This document shows, in pieces, positions 15,094 through 21,933 of a stretch of DNA of 25,727 bases. The position numbers were made by a program, and so were the translations under genes. Every line of letters starts with the position of its first letter. Within the stretch, counting starts at the first letter, position 1. The notes under the pieces were generated by a model that was given only the letters and a program-made list of their open reading frames with translations, was not told where the DNA came from and made no database searches. The stretch is from a virus. Where the stretch lies: positions 1 to 25,727 of IMG/VR virus record IMGVR_UViG_3300031706_000039; one strand, 5' to 3'.

Positions 15094-15509
15094 GAAAAAT
15101 TATAGAAATGTTGAAAAAACATGAAGGTGTTGAGACACACGCTTATAAGTGTACTAGCAACAAAATAACTTTGGGCGTTGGACGAAATATTGATAAATCT
15201 GGGGGATTAGGCTTGTCTATCCCTGAAATAGATTACCTTTTGTCAAACGATGTAAAAAGAGTCAGTGAAGAATTAATCCTAGCGTTCTCCTGGTTCTCTG
15301 AATTAGATAAAGTTCGCAAAGATGCAATGATTGATATGTGTTTTAACATGGGCCTACCTCGGTTGAGTAAGTTTAAAAACTCACTAGCAGCTATGGCGAA
15401 TGGCGACTATGACATTGCAGCAATAGAGTTCTTGGATTCAAACTGGGCCAAGCAAGTAGGAAGCCGATCAATAACCATTACAGACATGATTCGATCAGGG
15501 GAATATTAA
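15090..15509 (+). CDS. Endolysin, T4-type lysozyme (GH24)
   Basis: The start at ATG 15090 overlaps the upstream stop and gives a 139-aa protein; an in-frame ATG farther upstream would lengthen it into the previous gene. It cleaves peptidoglycan glycan strands. The catalytic Glu is E12 in KKHEGVETHAY, with C21 where T4 lysozyme has Asp20 and T27 where it has Thr26 (E-x8-C-x5-T), the known E/C/T variant. Other family motifs are ITLGVGRN, a MIDMCFNMG segment and the C-terminal WAKQVGSRS. No signal peptide or signal-anchor-release segment is present, so release to the periplasm should depend on a holin. Confidence 0.9.
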   Translation: MRKIIEMLKKHEGVETHAYKCTSNKITLGVGRNIDKSGGLGLSIPEIDYLLSNDVKRVSEELILAFSWFSELDKVRKDAMIDMCFNMGLPRLSKFKNSLAAMANGDYDIAAIEFLDSNWAKQVGSRSITITDMIRSGEY

Positions 15510-15510
15510 A

Positions 15511-15882
15511 ATGTTGGCATTAATTAAAACGTTAGCGGGGGTAGGTGGCACTTTTCTCCAGGGTAAAATGGACAACAAAAAAGCTGAGATCGAGGGGCGA
15601 AATAATGCCATCCAGGAGAAGCTAAAACAAACGGGCACCTGGGATGAAATACACGCGAAAAATAGCGGTGAAAGCTGGAAAGACGAATATTTTACTTTGC
15701 TTTTTTCTATCCCCTTGGTGCTGGCTTTTATACCCCCAGCGGTACCTTTTGTGGAGCAAGGTTTTAGGGTTTTGGATATGATGCCCGATTGGTATAAGCA
15801 AGCATTGGCGGTCCTGGTTGCTGCGTCAGTTGGTTATCAAAAGCTAACACAGCTATTCACTAAAAAAGCGGGTGGAAAATAA
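15511..15882 (+). CDS. Holin (GTA-type 3TM family likely)
   Basis: The 123-aa protein starts just after the lysozyme stop. A hydrophobic N terminus (ALIKTLAGVGGTFLQG), a charged amphipathic middle (MDNKKAEIEGRNNAIQEKLKQ), and two strong membrane segments (FTLLFSIPLVLAFIPPAV and WYKQALAVLVAASVGYQ) are visible. The core SWKDEYFTLLFSIPLVLAFIP matches the pattern of the 3TM gene-transfer-agent release/phage holin family. Such proteins open the inner membrane for endolysin. It is the last late gene before attP. Its C terminus is basic (LFTKKAGGK). The two-holin possibility (with the 59-aa gene) is open. Confidence 0.8.
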   Translation: MLALIKTLAGVGGTFLQGKMDNKKAEIEGRNNAIQEKLKQTGTWDEIHAKNSGESWKDEYFTLLFSIPLVLAFIPPAVPFVEQGFRVLDMMPDWYKQALAVLVAASVGYQKLTQLFTKKAGGK

Positions 15883-15934
15883 TTAAATTAATTAGCTATT
15901 GACTAGGGCGGGGGCTATCTTTAGAATGCGCCCA
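15881..15934 (+). promoter_or_regulatory. Stable-RNA-type promoter facing attP
   Basis: TTGACT (15899-15904), a 17-bp spacer and TAGAAT (15922-15927) form a near-consensus sigma-70 promoter. An AT-rich stretch directly upstream (AATTAAATTAATTAGCTA) looks like an UP element, and GCGCCC directly follows the -10, the GC-rich discriminator typical of rRNA and tRNA promoters under stringent control. It points rightward across the attachment core, with no phage gene downstream on this strand before the terminator at 16141. Confidence 0.75.
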
Positions 15935-16077
15935 GCAGTAACAAGCAAGACGAAGTTGGGTTGCAAAACTCGTTTGTAAGTCATTGTTTTTATTACTCGC
16001 TGTTTGTAGGTATTTGAACGTTTGATTGTTTATTAATGTTGTTTACAATCAAAGACTTAGGCCATATACTGGTTGTG

Positions 16078-16123
16078 CTTTCTAAGCCGTGGGTCGAGGG
16101 TTCGAATCCTTCAGGGCGTACCA
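16078..16123 (+). other. attP core: 3' half of tRNA-Arg(UCU)
   Basis: From the anticodon loop (TTTCTAA, 16079-16085, anticodon TCT) through the 3' anticodon stem, T arm (GAGGG-TTCGAAT-CCTTC, 16096-16112), acceptor strand AGGGCGT, discriminator A and encoded CCA (16121-16123), the sequence is a normal tRNA-Arg. Upstream there is no D arm or matching 5' acceptor strand, so this is not an intact tRNA. Such identity blocks restore the host tRNA upon integration. Left of about 16077 the anticodon stem fails to pair, marking the core edge. Confidence 0.88.
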
Positions 16124-16140
16124 CAAACCGCCTATATATC

Positions 16141-16163
16141 AAGAGCTTACAGGCTCTTTTTTT
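16141..16163 (+). terminator. tRNA terminator carried by attP
   Basis: AAGAGC (16141-16146), a 6-nt loop, and GCTCTT (16153-16158) followed by a T-run. It stands 18 nt past the CCA and would terminate the reconstituted host tRNA-Arg after integration. Confidence 0.82.
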
Positions 16164-16263
16164 ATGCCTTAAATTTGGGTTGCAATAAGGTTGCAATAAG
16201 GTTGCAAAACCCACGGCTAAAAAAAGGCCACTTATCAAAGCAGCCCAGGGGGAAACAAGGCGT

Positions 16264-17427
16264 TTATGCCTTGAATTTTGCCAGGCTAAACCCGTCTAAA
16301 TCTACCTCCATCCACTTAATGTCTTTGTGTCTGGCGCTATAATTATCGGTCTGTTTAGCCGTCGAATGGCCAGCCAGATGTTGAGGCAAACACCCCTGTT
16401 TTTCATGCTCATGTATTGCCAACGCGCGCCCCTGGTGAAAGCCTGGACGCTTGCCCATTGGCAAGTCGTTATAAAATCCAGTTACGTCGTCGCGCAAGCG
16501 TTTAAACTCTTTGGTTAAATAGTCTTTATCAATGTAGCTAAAATGTTGTCCAGACGCCTTTTTTCGAGCCGTCACTTTTTCCGGCTTGCGGTGGATTAGG
16601 TAGGGAGAAATAATATTAACTCGCCCCTGGCTAATTGGCCGCTCTAAGACTTCGCCCAATTCTGGCGTTATTTTAATGGCCAAATAACTGGTGTCATATT
16701 TGTGGGTTTTTTGCTGTACCACATACAATATGCCGTCTTTTATATTGTCTTTTTCCATGTTGCAAATGTCACCCCGGCGTTGAGTGGTGAGCATACAAAT
16801 ATCCATGGCCTTTTGCATCCAGGGTTCAGCCGCGTTATAGATTGCGCTCCAGCCGTCCTTTGTGTGGCGCTCCACTTCGGGTTCCTTGCCAATTTTTAGG
16901 CAGGGCGACGCAGGGTTGGTGTCCAGTTCGCCTTTGGTCCGGCCATAATCAATAGTAACCAGGAGGACTTTTAAAGTCTTGTCTCGCTCCCTGGCGTGCC
17001 CGGCGTTTTCTTCCGGGTCGTAAATACCATCTAAAAATTCAGATATGGCCAGGGTGGTTAATTGGCGACAGCCCCAGCCGTCAAAGTAGGCTTTAATCTT
17101 TTTATGAGCGCCGCGAATTTCAGCAATAGTGGATTTTGCCAATAACTTTTTGCCGGTCCCGTTTGATTTATACGCCAAGTAGGCGTCGCATAATGCCGCC
17201 AGGCTGGTTGAAGGGTGCAATACTGAATCGACTATTGAAGTGGACCCCACCAGCTTATCATTGAGCGTTTTTGCCGCTGCAATTGCGCTTTGTTTATCCG
17301 ACCCCATACCGTGGAATTTCTTGGTGATGGGGTGCTTATAGCGATAGGACAAACTGCCTTTGCCGTTACTGGTTTCATAAAGGTTAACTGGTAGCCGCTG
17401 GGTTGCTTTTGATTCCCGATAACGCAT
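16264..17427 (-). CDS. int: Tyrosine recombinase integrase (lambda-type)
   Basis: The 387-aa protein catalyses site-specific insertion at the tRNA-Arg-derived core next to its 3' end. The N-terminal ~60 residues (RLPVNLYETSNGKGSLSYRY..KKFHGMGSDKQSA) match the lambda Int arm-binding domain, a core-binding domain follows (~75-180), and the catalytic domain shows R217 (TTQRRGD), K240/243, H331-x-x-R334 (FHQGR), H354 (AGHS) and the nucleophile Y363 (DNYSAR). The start at ATG 17427 has GAGGTAATATT upstream. It lies 9 nt past the excisionase stop, so it is the last gene of the leftward operon. The gene is complete and looks functional. Confidence 0.95.
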   Translation of the reverse strand: MRYRESKATQRLPVNLYETSNGKGSLSYRYKHPITKKFHGMGSDKQSAIAAAKTLNDKLVGSTSIVDSVLHPSTSLAALCDAYLAYKSNGTGKKLLAKSTIAEIRGAHKKIKAYFDGWGCRQLTTLAISEFLDGIYDPEENAGHARERDKTLKVLLVTIDYGRTKGELDTNPASPCLKIGKEPEVERHTKDGWSAIYNAAEPWMQKAMDICMLTTQRRGDICNMEKDNIKDGILYVVQQKTHKYDTSYLAIKITPELGEVLERPISQGRVNIISPYLIHRKPEKVTARKKASGQHFSYIDKDYLTKEFKRLRDDVTGFYNDLPMGKRPGFHQGRALAIHEHEKQGCLPQHLAGHSTAKQTDNYSARHKDIKWMEVDLDGFSLAKFKA

Positions 17428-17436
17428 AATATTACC

Positions 17437-17652
17437 TCAACTGTTTAGCACCCTATTTACCAGATCGGCATGTGGGTTTTGGTAAGCATAACTTACAGCA
17501 TGGCCATTAGCAATATAATAAACGCCACCCATTTTGACGCCTTTAATTTTACCCTGGTTAATCCAGTTCCGAACAGTGTAGACACTGGGAGCCGAGCCAG
17601 GGGCAAATTGATGTTTTAGATACTCTGGAATAGTCATTAATTTTTCATTCAT
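17437..17652 (-). CDS. xis: Excisionase-like DNA-binding protein
   Basis: The 71-aa product (start ATG 17652) begins MNEKLMTIPEYLKHQFAPGS and has a winged-helix/MerR-like fold pattern: LKHQF...PSVYTVRNWINQGKIKGVKMGGVYYI, typical of lambda-type excisionases (PF07825-like), which bend attR DNA and direct excision. It lies directly before int. The start is ambiguous: an upstream in-frame TTG (17673) would add 7 residues; neither has a good Shine-Dalgarno. A degenerate copy of the 19-bp repeat (15/19 matches, TTGCTATTGAGAACTAACA on the minus strand) covers exactly this start region. Confidence 0.78.
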   Translation of the reverse strand: MNEKLMTIPEYLKHQFAPGSAPSVYTVRNWINQGKIKGVKMGGVYYIANGHAVSYAYQNPHADLVNRVLNS

Positions 17653-17681
17653 GTTGTTAGTTCTCAATAGCAATATTAGGT

Positions 17682-19298
17682 TTAAAAAGGTAATTCTTCT
17701 CGATATTCAGAAAAGTCATAACGGGTAATGTTTGGGTATTTTTCGCTCTCTTTAACGCGGATAGAAAACGGAATGGTGCTGTTTCCAACATTGTCCAAAA
17801 TAGCGTCGGTGGTATGGTCCTGCAATGTTGGAAAATGAGCAGTTATCCACTCGCGCGCTTTGTTAGCCGCATACCCACCATGAGCCGGGCAAACCCAGGT
17901 CGAAAAGTCACCGCCGCTGGTGCAATAAGTTACCCGGACCGAATCGGGTTTGCCTTGCTTTTTGTGTCTAGCAATATTCACATCATTGACGTTATGCCAT
18001 TGGTGTTTCTTAACGATAGGCAAAGCCAAATCCACCAATAAAGCGGCCGTGCTGGCGGTTTGGTCATGGGTTATATCGCGCGGGAATCGGTGGCCACATT
18101 CGGGGCATTTAGTGCAAGACGCGGCCATTATTGTTTTACACGTCGGGCACGTCCTAGACGGTGGTATTGCCTTGCTTCCCTTTGCCTTTTGTTCGCCTTG
18201 TGGATTAAGCGCGTTAATGGGTCCGTGGCGTTGAGTGTTGCCGCCAAAGTCTAGGACCAGGCAATCGTTTTTACTTTCAGCCAGGCGCATCCCACGGCCG
18301 CACATTTGAACATAAAGCCCCTGGCTTTGAGTGGGGCGCAAAAAGACCAGCATATCAATTGCCGGCGCATCAAAGCCGGTCGTCAGCACGTCGCAATTGG
18401 TCAGGCATTGAATGTGCCCGGCTTTGAATCGCTCCAGGATATAATCGCGCTCGTCGGTCGGCGTGGCCCCGGTAATTGTCGCCGTGCTAATGCCATGCTC
18501 TGCAATAATTTCGGCCATCTTTTCGGCATGATTAACACCGGTACAAAAGATCAGCCAGGATTTGCGCTGGCGGCCATAGGCTAGAATTTCAACTAATACC
18601 ATTCTTGCCAGGGCGTCATTATCGGTCAGCGCGTGCAATTGATCGGTTTTGTAATCACCCGCCCTGGTGTTAATTTCTGAAAGATCGAATTCATTATCCA
18701 TGGCCTTTGGCACCAGGGGCGATAAATACCCATCGTTAACCAGGCGCATAACGTCAACGTCATATGCCAGGTCGGTAAATAATCTATCATCACCATCAAT
18801 GAGTGAACCAGAGTTAAGCCGGTATGGTGTCGCTGTTAATCCCACGACGCGGATTTTAGAATTAATCACGCCCATGGTTTTTAAAAATCGTAAATACATT
18901 CCCATGCCCGATTTTGGAACCAAGTGGCATTCGTCGATAATGATTAGATCAATATGGCCAATTTCGGTGGCTCGTTTGTGGACCGATTGGATACCGGCAA
19001 AAATAATGTCGTGGTCCGTATCGCGTCGGTTTAGCCCGGCCGAATAAATACCCGCCGGGGCGTCAGGCCAAAGCGTCATTAATTTCTCGTAATTTTGTGA
19101 AATCAATTCTTTTACATGGGTTAGCAAAAGCACTCTTTGCCCTGGCCATTGCTGAATTAATCCGCGTATAAATTCGCCGGCGATCACCGATTTACCGGCC
19201 GCCGTTGGAAGCACCAGGATAGGGTGCCCGGTCGCGTTTTCTTCAAAATATGAATAAAGGGCGTCGATCGCATCCTTTTGATAATCGCGTAATTGCAT
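17682..19298 (-). CDS. SF2 DEAD/DEAH-type helicase with zinc-binding Cys
   Basis: The start was set at ATG 19298 (MQLRDYQKDAIDAL, SD GGAAGG), giving 538 aa; an upstream in-frame start would extend into the previous gene. Motifs are Q/DYQK at residues 4-8, Walker A PTAAGKS (31-37), DECH box (122-125), GLTATPYR (153-160), TTGFDAP and QMCGRGMRL (motifs V/VI). A Cys cluster (CPTCKTI, CTKCPECGH) near residue 385 probably binds zinc. The C-terminal ~130 residues are a further domain of unknown role. It resembles the phage RecG/Rad25-like or restriction-subunit-like helicases and could act in replication, recombination or defence evasion. Confidence 0.85.
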   Translation of the reverse strand: MQLRDYQKDAIDALYSYFEENATGHPILVLPTAAGKSVIAGEFIRGLIQQWPGQRVLLLTHVKELISQNYEKLMTLWPDAPAGIYSAGLNRRDTDHDIIFAGIQSVHKRATEIGHIDLIIIDECHLVPKSGMGMYLRFLKTMGVINSKIRVVGLTATPYRLNSGSLIDGDDRLFTDLAYDVDVMRLVNDGYLSPLVPKAMDNEFDLSEINTRAGDYKTDQLHALTDNDALARMVLVEILAYGRQRKSWLIFCTGVNHAEKMAEIIAEHGISTATITGATPTDERDYILERFKAGHIQCLTNCDVLTTGFDAPAIDMLVFLRPTQSQGLYVQMCGRGMRLAESKNDCLVLDFGGNTQRHGPINALNPQGEQKAKGSKAIPPSRTCPTCKTIMAASCTKCPECGHRFPRDITHDQTASTAALLVDLALPIVKKHQWHNVNDVNIARHKKQGKPDSVRVTYCTSGGDFSTWVCPAHGGYAANKAREWITAHFPTLQDHTTDAILDNVGNSTIPFSIRVKESEKYPNITRYDFSEYREELPF

Positions 19299-19299
19299 A

Positions 19300-19599
19300 T
19301 TACCTTCCCGTATAAAGGGGCTGATACCCTGGCTTCTCAAAACCAAAGCGCGTGGTTAAAAATGGGCAATAACTTCCACCGGCTTTTTTCCGCGCTAAAG
19401 CCTCGGCTTTTTTGCCAGAACGTAATAACTTTTGTATTACTAAATCAGATATCCCCAAGCGGTGGGCCTTGCTCATTACAGCCTGTAACGGCCGGCCCAT
19501 TTCTTTTGAAATCACGCGCACGGTTTTTAAGTGGTAGTTATCCTGGAGGTAAATCAACTCGTTTTCGCTCCACATTCTGCGTTCCCTTGTGCTAATCAT
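19300..19599 (-). CDS. SANT/Myb-like DNA-binding protein, 99 aa
   Basis: The start at ATG 19599 has GGAGG upstream and overlaps the previous stop by 8 nt (ATGATTAG); an upstream TTG is a poorer start. Residues ~8-50 (MWSENELIYLQDNYHLKTVR, ISKEMGRPLQAVMSKAHRL) form one SANT/Myb-type helix-turn-helix repeat of the kind common in phages, with W..eEl..L...y. The rest is basic (KLLRSGKKAEALARKK) and ends near the helicase start. It probably binds DNA as a regulator or recombination/packaging accessory. Its sequence resembles the next upstream gene, so the two are likely paralogues. Confidence 0.65.
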   Translation of the reverse strand: MISTRERRMWSENELIYLQDNYHLKTVRVISKEMGRPLQAVMSKAHRLGISDLVIQKLLRSGKKAEALARKKAGGSYCPFLTTRFGFEKPGYQPLYTGR

Positions 19600-19978
19600 G
19601 TTTTGCTTTTCCTCCAATTTTACCGGTTAAAAATGGGTTAAAATGTGCTTGAAAAAGATCGTTATAAACAAGATCAAACTGCGATTCTTTACTAAAAATC
19701 AAATTGCACCGGTTGTGTATTGCGGCCTTAGATCGTCCTAGTTCTTTGGCTAAAGCAGCGGTTGGCATTTTTCCAACATTGGCAGCCAAATAACTATGAT
19801 CTTTTTGCGACCAGCGTTTTTTCGAGCCAACCTTTGCAATGCCAAGCCTTAAAGCCCGATCTTTTATTGCACCTTTAGTGCGGTCCATTTCAACAGCCAA
19901 TAACTCGTTTTTTAAAGTGCTGTAACTTTTTCGTAAATAATTATCTTCTTTTTCGGTCCATCGTTTTAAAGCCATCAT
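19592..19978 (-). CDS. Two-repeat SANT/Myb-like DNA-binding protein
   Basis: The 128-aa product begins MMALKRWTEKEDNYLRKSY. Two repeats are visible: residues 6-45 (RWTEKEDNYLRKSYSTLKN..GAIKDRALRLGI) and ~53-92 (KRWSQKDHSYLAANVGKMPT..SKAAIHNRCNLI), each with W-[ts]-x-k-[ed]-x-x-Y-L at the start and a helix at the end ending R.l. The start overlaps the methyltransferase stop as ATGA. It is the stronger of the two Myb-like proteins in the pair. The target is unknown; possibly regulation of the leftward operon or helicase loading. Confidence 0.7.
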   Translation of the reverse strand: MMALKRWTEKEDNYLRKSYSTLKNELLAVEMDRTKGAIKDRALRLGIAKVGSKKRWSQKDHSYLAANVGKMPTAALAKELGRSKAAIHNRCNLIFSKESQFDLVYNDLFQAHFNPFLTGKIGGKAKHD

Positions 19979-20880
19979 TTCTCGACCCCAAATTCCATAA
20001 ATGCTTTGATCACTTCGGCCGCGACTTGCGGGACAATGGCGTTACCCGCTCCCCGCAATATGCCCACTCTATTGGATACCCCATCAGCCAAAGGGAAAAG
20101 CGCGGGTTCAGTGGGGGCTGGACGGGCCTTTCCGTCCCGGCAATAGATGAATCTGCTATCAAAAAAGCCTGAGTTGGTACGCTGTCCGTTCTCACTCGAC
20201 CCGTCGGGCTGCCGAATATGTAATTTTCCATGTTCCCCGTGCATTTGTAGTCTCGCGTCGTCGGCGTGGCCCATGCTCCCATTTCCACCGTTGAAGCTAT
20301 CGCCCCAAGCCCGTTTTGATTGTTCTCTCGGTAACGGTTGCACGCTTTCGACCCGTCCGAAAACATCGGTGTTGGCCAATTTGTTAGCGACGTACCACAA
20401 GCGATCTCTTTTTTGCGGTGCGCCGATGCTACAAGCTGGCAAAACTGCCATTGCGCTGGAGTAGTTTTGGTTTTCCAAGTCTGTTTGTAAATCATCGAAC
20501 CATCCGTGCCTAATTGCGCTTGCAACTTGTTCGCCAAAGACTGTTGGAGGCGCTTGCTCTCTAATGAGATCGAAAAAGGCTGGCCAGAGGTGTCGTTCGT
20601 CGCTGGTTCCTTTTTGATTTCCAGCAACGCTAAATGGCTGGCAAGGTGGTGAGCCGGTCCAAACAGGTCTATCGTCTGGCCAACCGGCAAGTCTAAGGGC
20701 AATTGACCAGCCGCCAATTCCAGCGAAAAAGTGGCATTGGGTAAACTCTGAAAGGTCACTCGGTATGATTTCGGTAATACTTCGCTCATCGACTACTCCA
20801 GGGGCTATTAATCCGTCTTTTATTAATTCCCTTAACCAATTAGCGGCAAAGGGGTCAAACTCGTTGTAATAAGCGGTCAT
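19975..20880 (-). CDS. Cytosine-5 DNA methyltransferase (Dcm-type)
   Basis: The 301-aa enzyme methylates cytosine C5 in phage or host DNA. Motif I HFFAGIGGWS (residues 50-59), catalytic Cys C80 in GSPPCQPFS (motif IV), FGEQV (115-119, the ENV-equivalent Glu), QKRDR (156-160, motif VIII) and LRGAGNAIVPQ (motif X) are all present and in order. The target-recognition region lies at about 170-255. There is no matching endonuclease nearby, so it is an orphan, likely a restriction-evasion or regulatory enzyme. The stop overlaps the Myb-like start, and its start overlaps the nuclease stop (ATGA). A long second ORF lies inside it. Confidence 0.9.
   Translation of the reverse strand: MTAYYNEFDPFAANWLRELIKDGLIAPGVVDERSITEIIPSDLSEFTQCHFFAGIGGWSIALRLAGWPDDRPVWTGSPPCQPFSVAGNQKGTSDERHLWPAFFDLIREQAPPTVFGEQVASAIRHGWFDDLQTDLENQNYSSAMAVLPACSIGAPQKRDRLWYVANKLANTDVFGRVESVQPLPREQSKRAWGDSFNGGNGSMGHADDARLQMHGEHGKLHIRQPDGSSENGQRTNSGFFDSRFIYCRDGKARPAPTEPALFPLADGVSNRVGILRGAGNAIVPQVAAEVIKAFMEFGVEK
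20010..20789 (-). other. Overlapping 259-codon ORF inside the methyltransferase
   Basis: The frame is +1 relative to the methyltransferase and covers 780 of its 906 bp. Its ATG (20789) has GGAG with a 6-nt spacer. The protein contains segments I recognise from a family of database proteins overlapping phage dcm genes: QTIDLFGPAHHLASH, KQTWKTKTTPAQW, NWPTPMFSDGSK, WATPTTRDYK and LNPRFSLWLMGYPIEWA. Part of this conservation may be a shadow of the methyltransferase motifs in the other frame. The SD and the length of the open frame argue for translation; no function is known. Confidence 0.4.
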
Positions 20881-21929
20881 TTACTATCGTCCTTTATAAA
20901 TTCACCATTAAAGGTGGCGCGTAGGCTATCAACACCAGAGTCACCAAGAAGCGCAGCCGGGGCAGATTGCAATTCATTGCTGGTATATGATTTATCGCCT
21001 TTTTCGCCATTGTAAAATTCCACGCCATCAATCTTTTTGTACTTAACCCAATTATTAGGGGCATCCATATCCACCATTTCATGCGGAACTAGGTGATGGT
21101 TGTATAAGTGTTTTTTGCACCCGGCGCGCTGGTCGTCGGTGCTGATTGGCTTATCATGAAAAAGACAGCGCCACCCGCCTTGGTCCATATCAACATGGGC
21201 GTGAATACACGTCCGGCAATTCACCTGGGGCAATTCGTCACGGTGGCACACGTCTTGGTGGTCGCAGAATTTGCATTTGAAAAAGTCTTTTCTGGTACTT
21301 ATGCCAGGCGGTGGCTCGTCGGTTGCAATGATCGTCCGGGCCTTTTCGACCAGCGCCAAAGCATCCTCCTGGTTATATTCAAATCTTTCGGTATACAGTT
21401 CGTCGGTGTCTTTACTGACTGCCATATACATGGCGCGCTCTAGGCCCAAGCCGTGCATATAAACTTGCATTTGGGCGTAATGTTCCGGCTTTGATTCGCG
21501 CACGCCTTGCTTTTTGAGCAGCGCAAACGATTTATGGTTATGGGTTTTAAATTCCAGTAAATGGGCTTTGTTAGGTGATTCTGGCAGCCCTTTGGCCACC
21601 CCGTCACAAGAGCCAGCAAAATGGCCGCCGTGCCAATTTACGGAAAATTGTTTTTGATTTTGATCTACTGCCCAGACTTGAACATCAATCGACATAAGAT
21701 CACGAATAAAATAATTCTCCTCGTCGTGGCCGCGCTTAAATAGGCGCAGCACGCGCCCAGGGAAGTTGGGCACGGTGGCCCAGCGGAAGCCATACCACAG
21801 CGCCCGGTTGCACTCGCGGCCGATCATTGATGCGCCAAGATGGGCGCGGCTTGATTCAACATGATTGGTTTCAAACTTTCGATAAATCGTTTCGATCGTG
21901 CTGTTATACGGTTGTGGTATGGTCGCCAT
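20877..21929 (-). CDS. Cas4/RecB-like PD-(D/E)XK exonuclease
   Basis: ATG 21929 (MATIPQPYN, GGGGA 7 nt upstream) follows 4 nt after the previous stop and was preferred over an upstream start that overlaps it. The 350-aa protein has the Cas4-type layout: Cys40 (MIGRECNRALWYGF), active-site D109 (GSCDG), E126-x-K128 (LLEFKTH), Q/Y motif (YAQMQVYMHG, ~151-160), and C219/C222/C228 (FKCKFCDHQDVCH), which with Cys40 would form the 4Fe-4S site. A second Cys set (C238, C241, C255, C271) may bind zinc. It probably resects DNA ends in recombination together with the Sak4-like ATPase and DUF669 protein. Confidence 0.85.
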   Translation of the reverse strand: MATIPQPYNSTIETIYRKFETNHVESSRAHLGASMIGRECNRALWYGFRWATVPNFPGRVLRLFKRGHDEENYFIRDLMSIDVQVWAVDQNQKQFSVNWHGGHFAGSCDGVAKGLPESPNKAHLLEFKTHNHKSFALLKKQGVRESKPEHYAQMQVYMHGLGLERAMYMAVSKDTDELYTERFEYNQEDALALVEKARTIIATDEPPPGISTRKDFFKCKFCDHQDVCHRDELPQVNCRTCIHAHVDMDQGGWRCLFHDKPISTDDQRAGCKKHLYNHHLVPHEMVDMDAPNNWVKYKKIDGVEFYNGEKGDKSYTSNELQSAPAALLGDSGVDSLRATFNGEFIKDDSK

Positions 21930-21933
21930 TACA

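Larger units (their letters stand above)
15958..16210. other. attP region with arm-type sites
   Basis: One GGTTGCAAAAC-like site lies left of the core (15959-15969) and three tandem copies lie right of it at 11-bp steps (starting about 16178, 16189 and 16200): GGTTGCAATAA, GGTTGCAATAA, GGTTGCAAAAC. These are probable arm-binding sites of the lambda-type integrase. An inverted repeat TTTGATTGT (16021-16029)/ACAATCAAA (16045-16053) lies left of the core and could bind accessory proteins. No coding gene is visible in 15883-16263. Confidence 0.8.

Noticed and set aside
15928-16119. GCGCCC near the promoter could pair with the tRNA acceptor strand GGGCGT, suggesting a tmRNA-like RNA
   Set aside because: GCGCCC lies between the -10 and the expected +1, and is better explained as a GC-rich discriminator. 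There is no D arm or matching 5' tRNA half.
16177-16210. Three short tandem repeats considered as a CRISPR-like or iteron array
   Set aside because: The 11-bp step without spacers and the position beside the att core and int fit integrase arm sites.
15993-16238. Minus-strand 81-codon frame containing the string EGFEPSTHGLE
   Set aside because: This is the well-known antisense translation of a tRNA 3' half; it marks the attachment core, not a protein.
17682-20880. Helicase plus methyltransferase considered as a Type I or III restriction or BREX-like defence system
   Set aside because: The methyltransferase is a C5 enzyme, there is no specificity subunit or nuclease partner, and the genes lie within an ordinary phage early operon.
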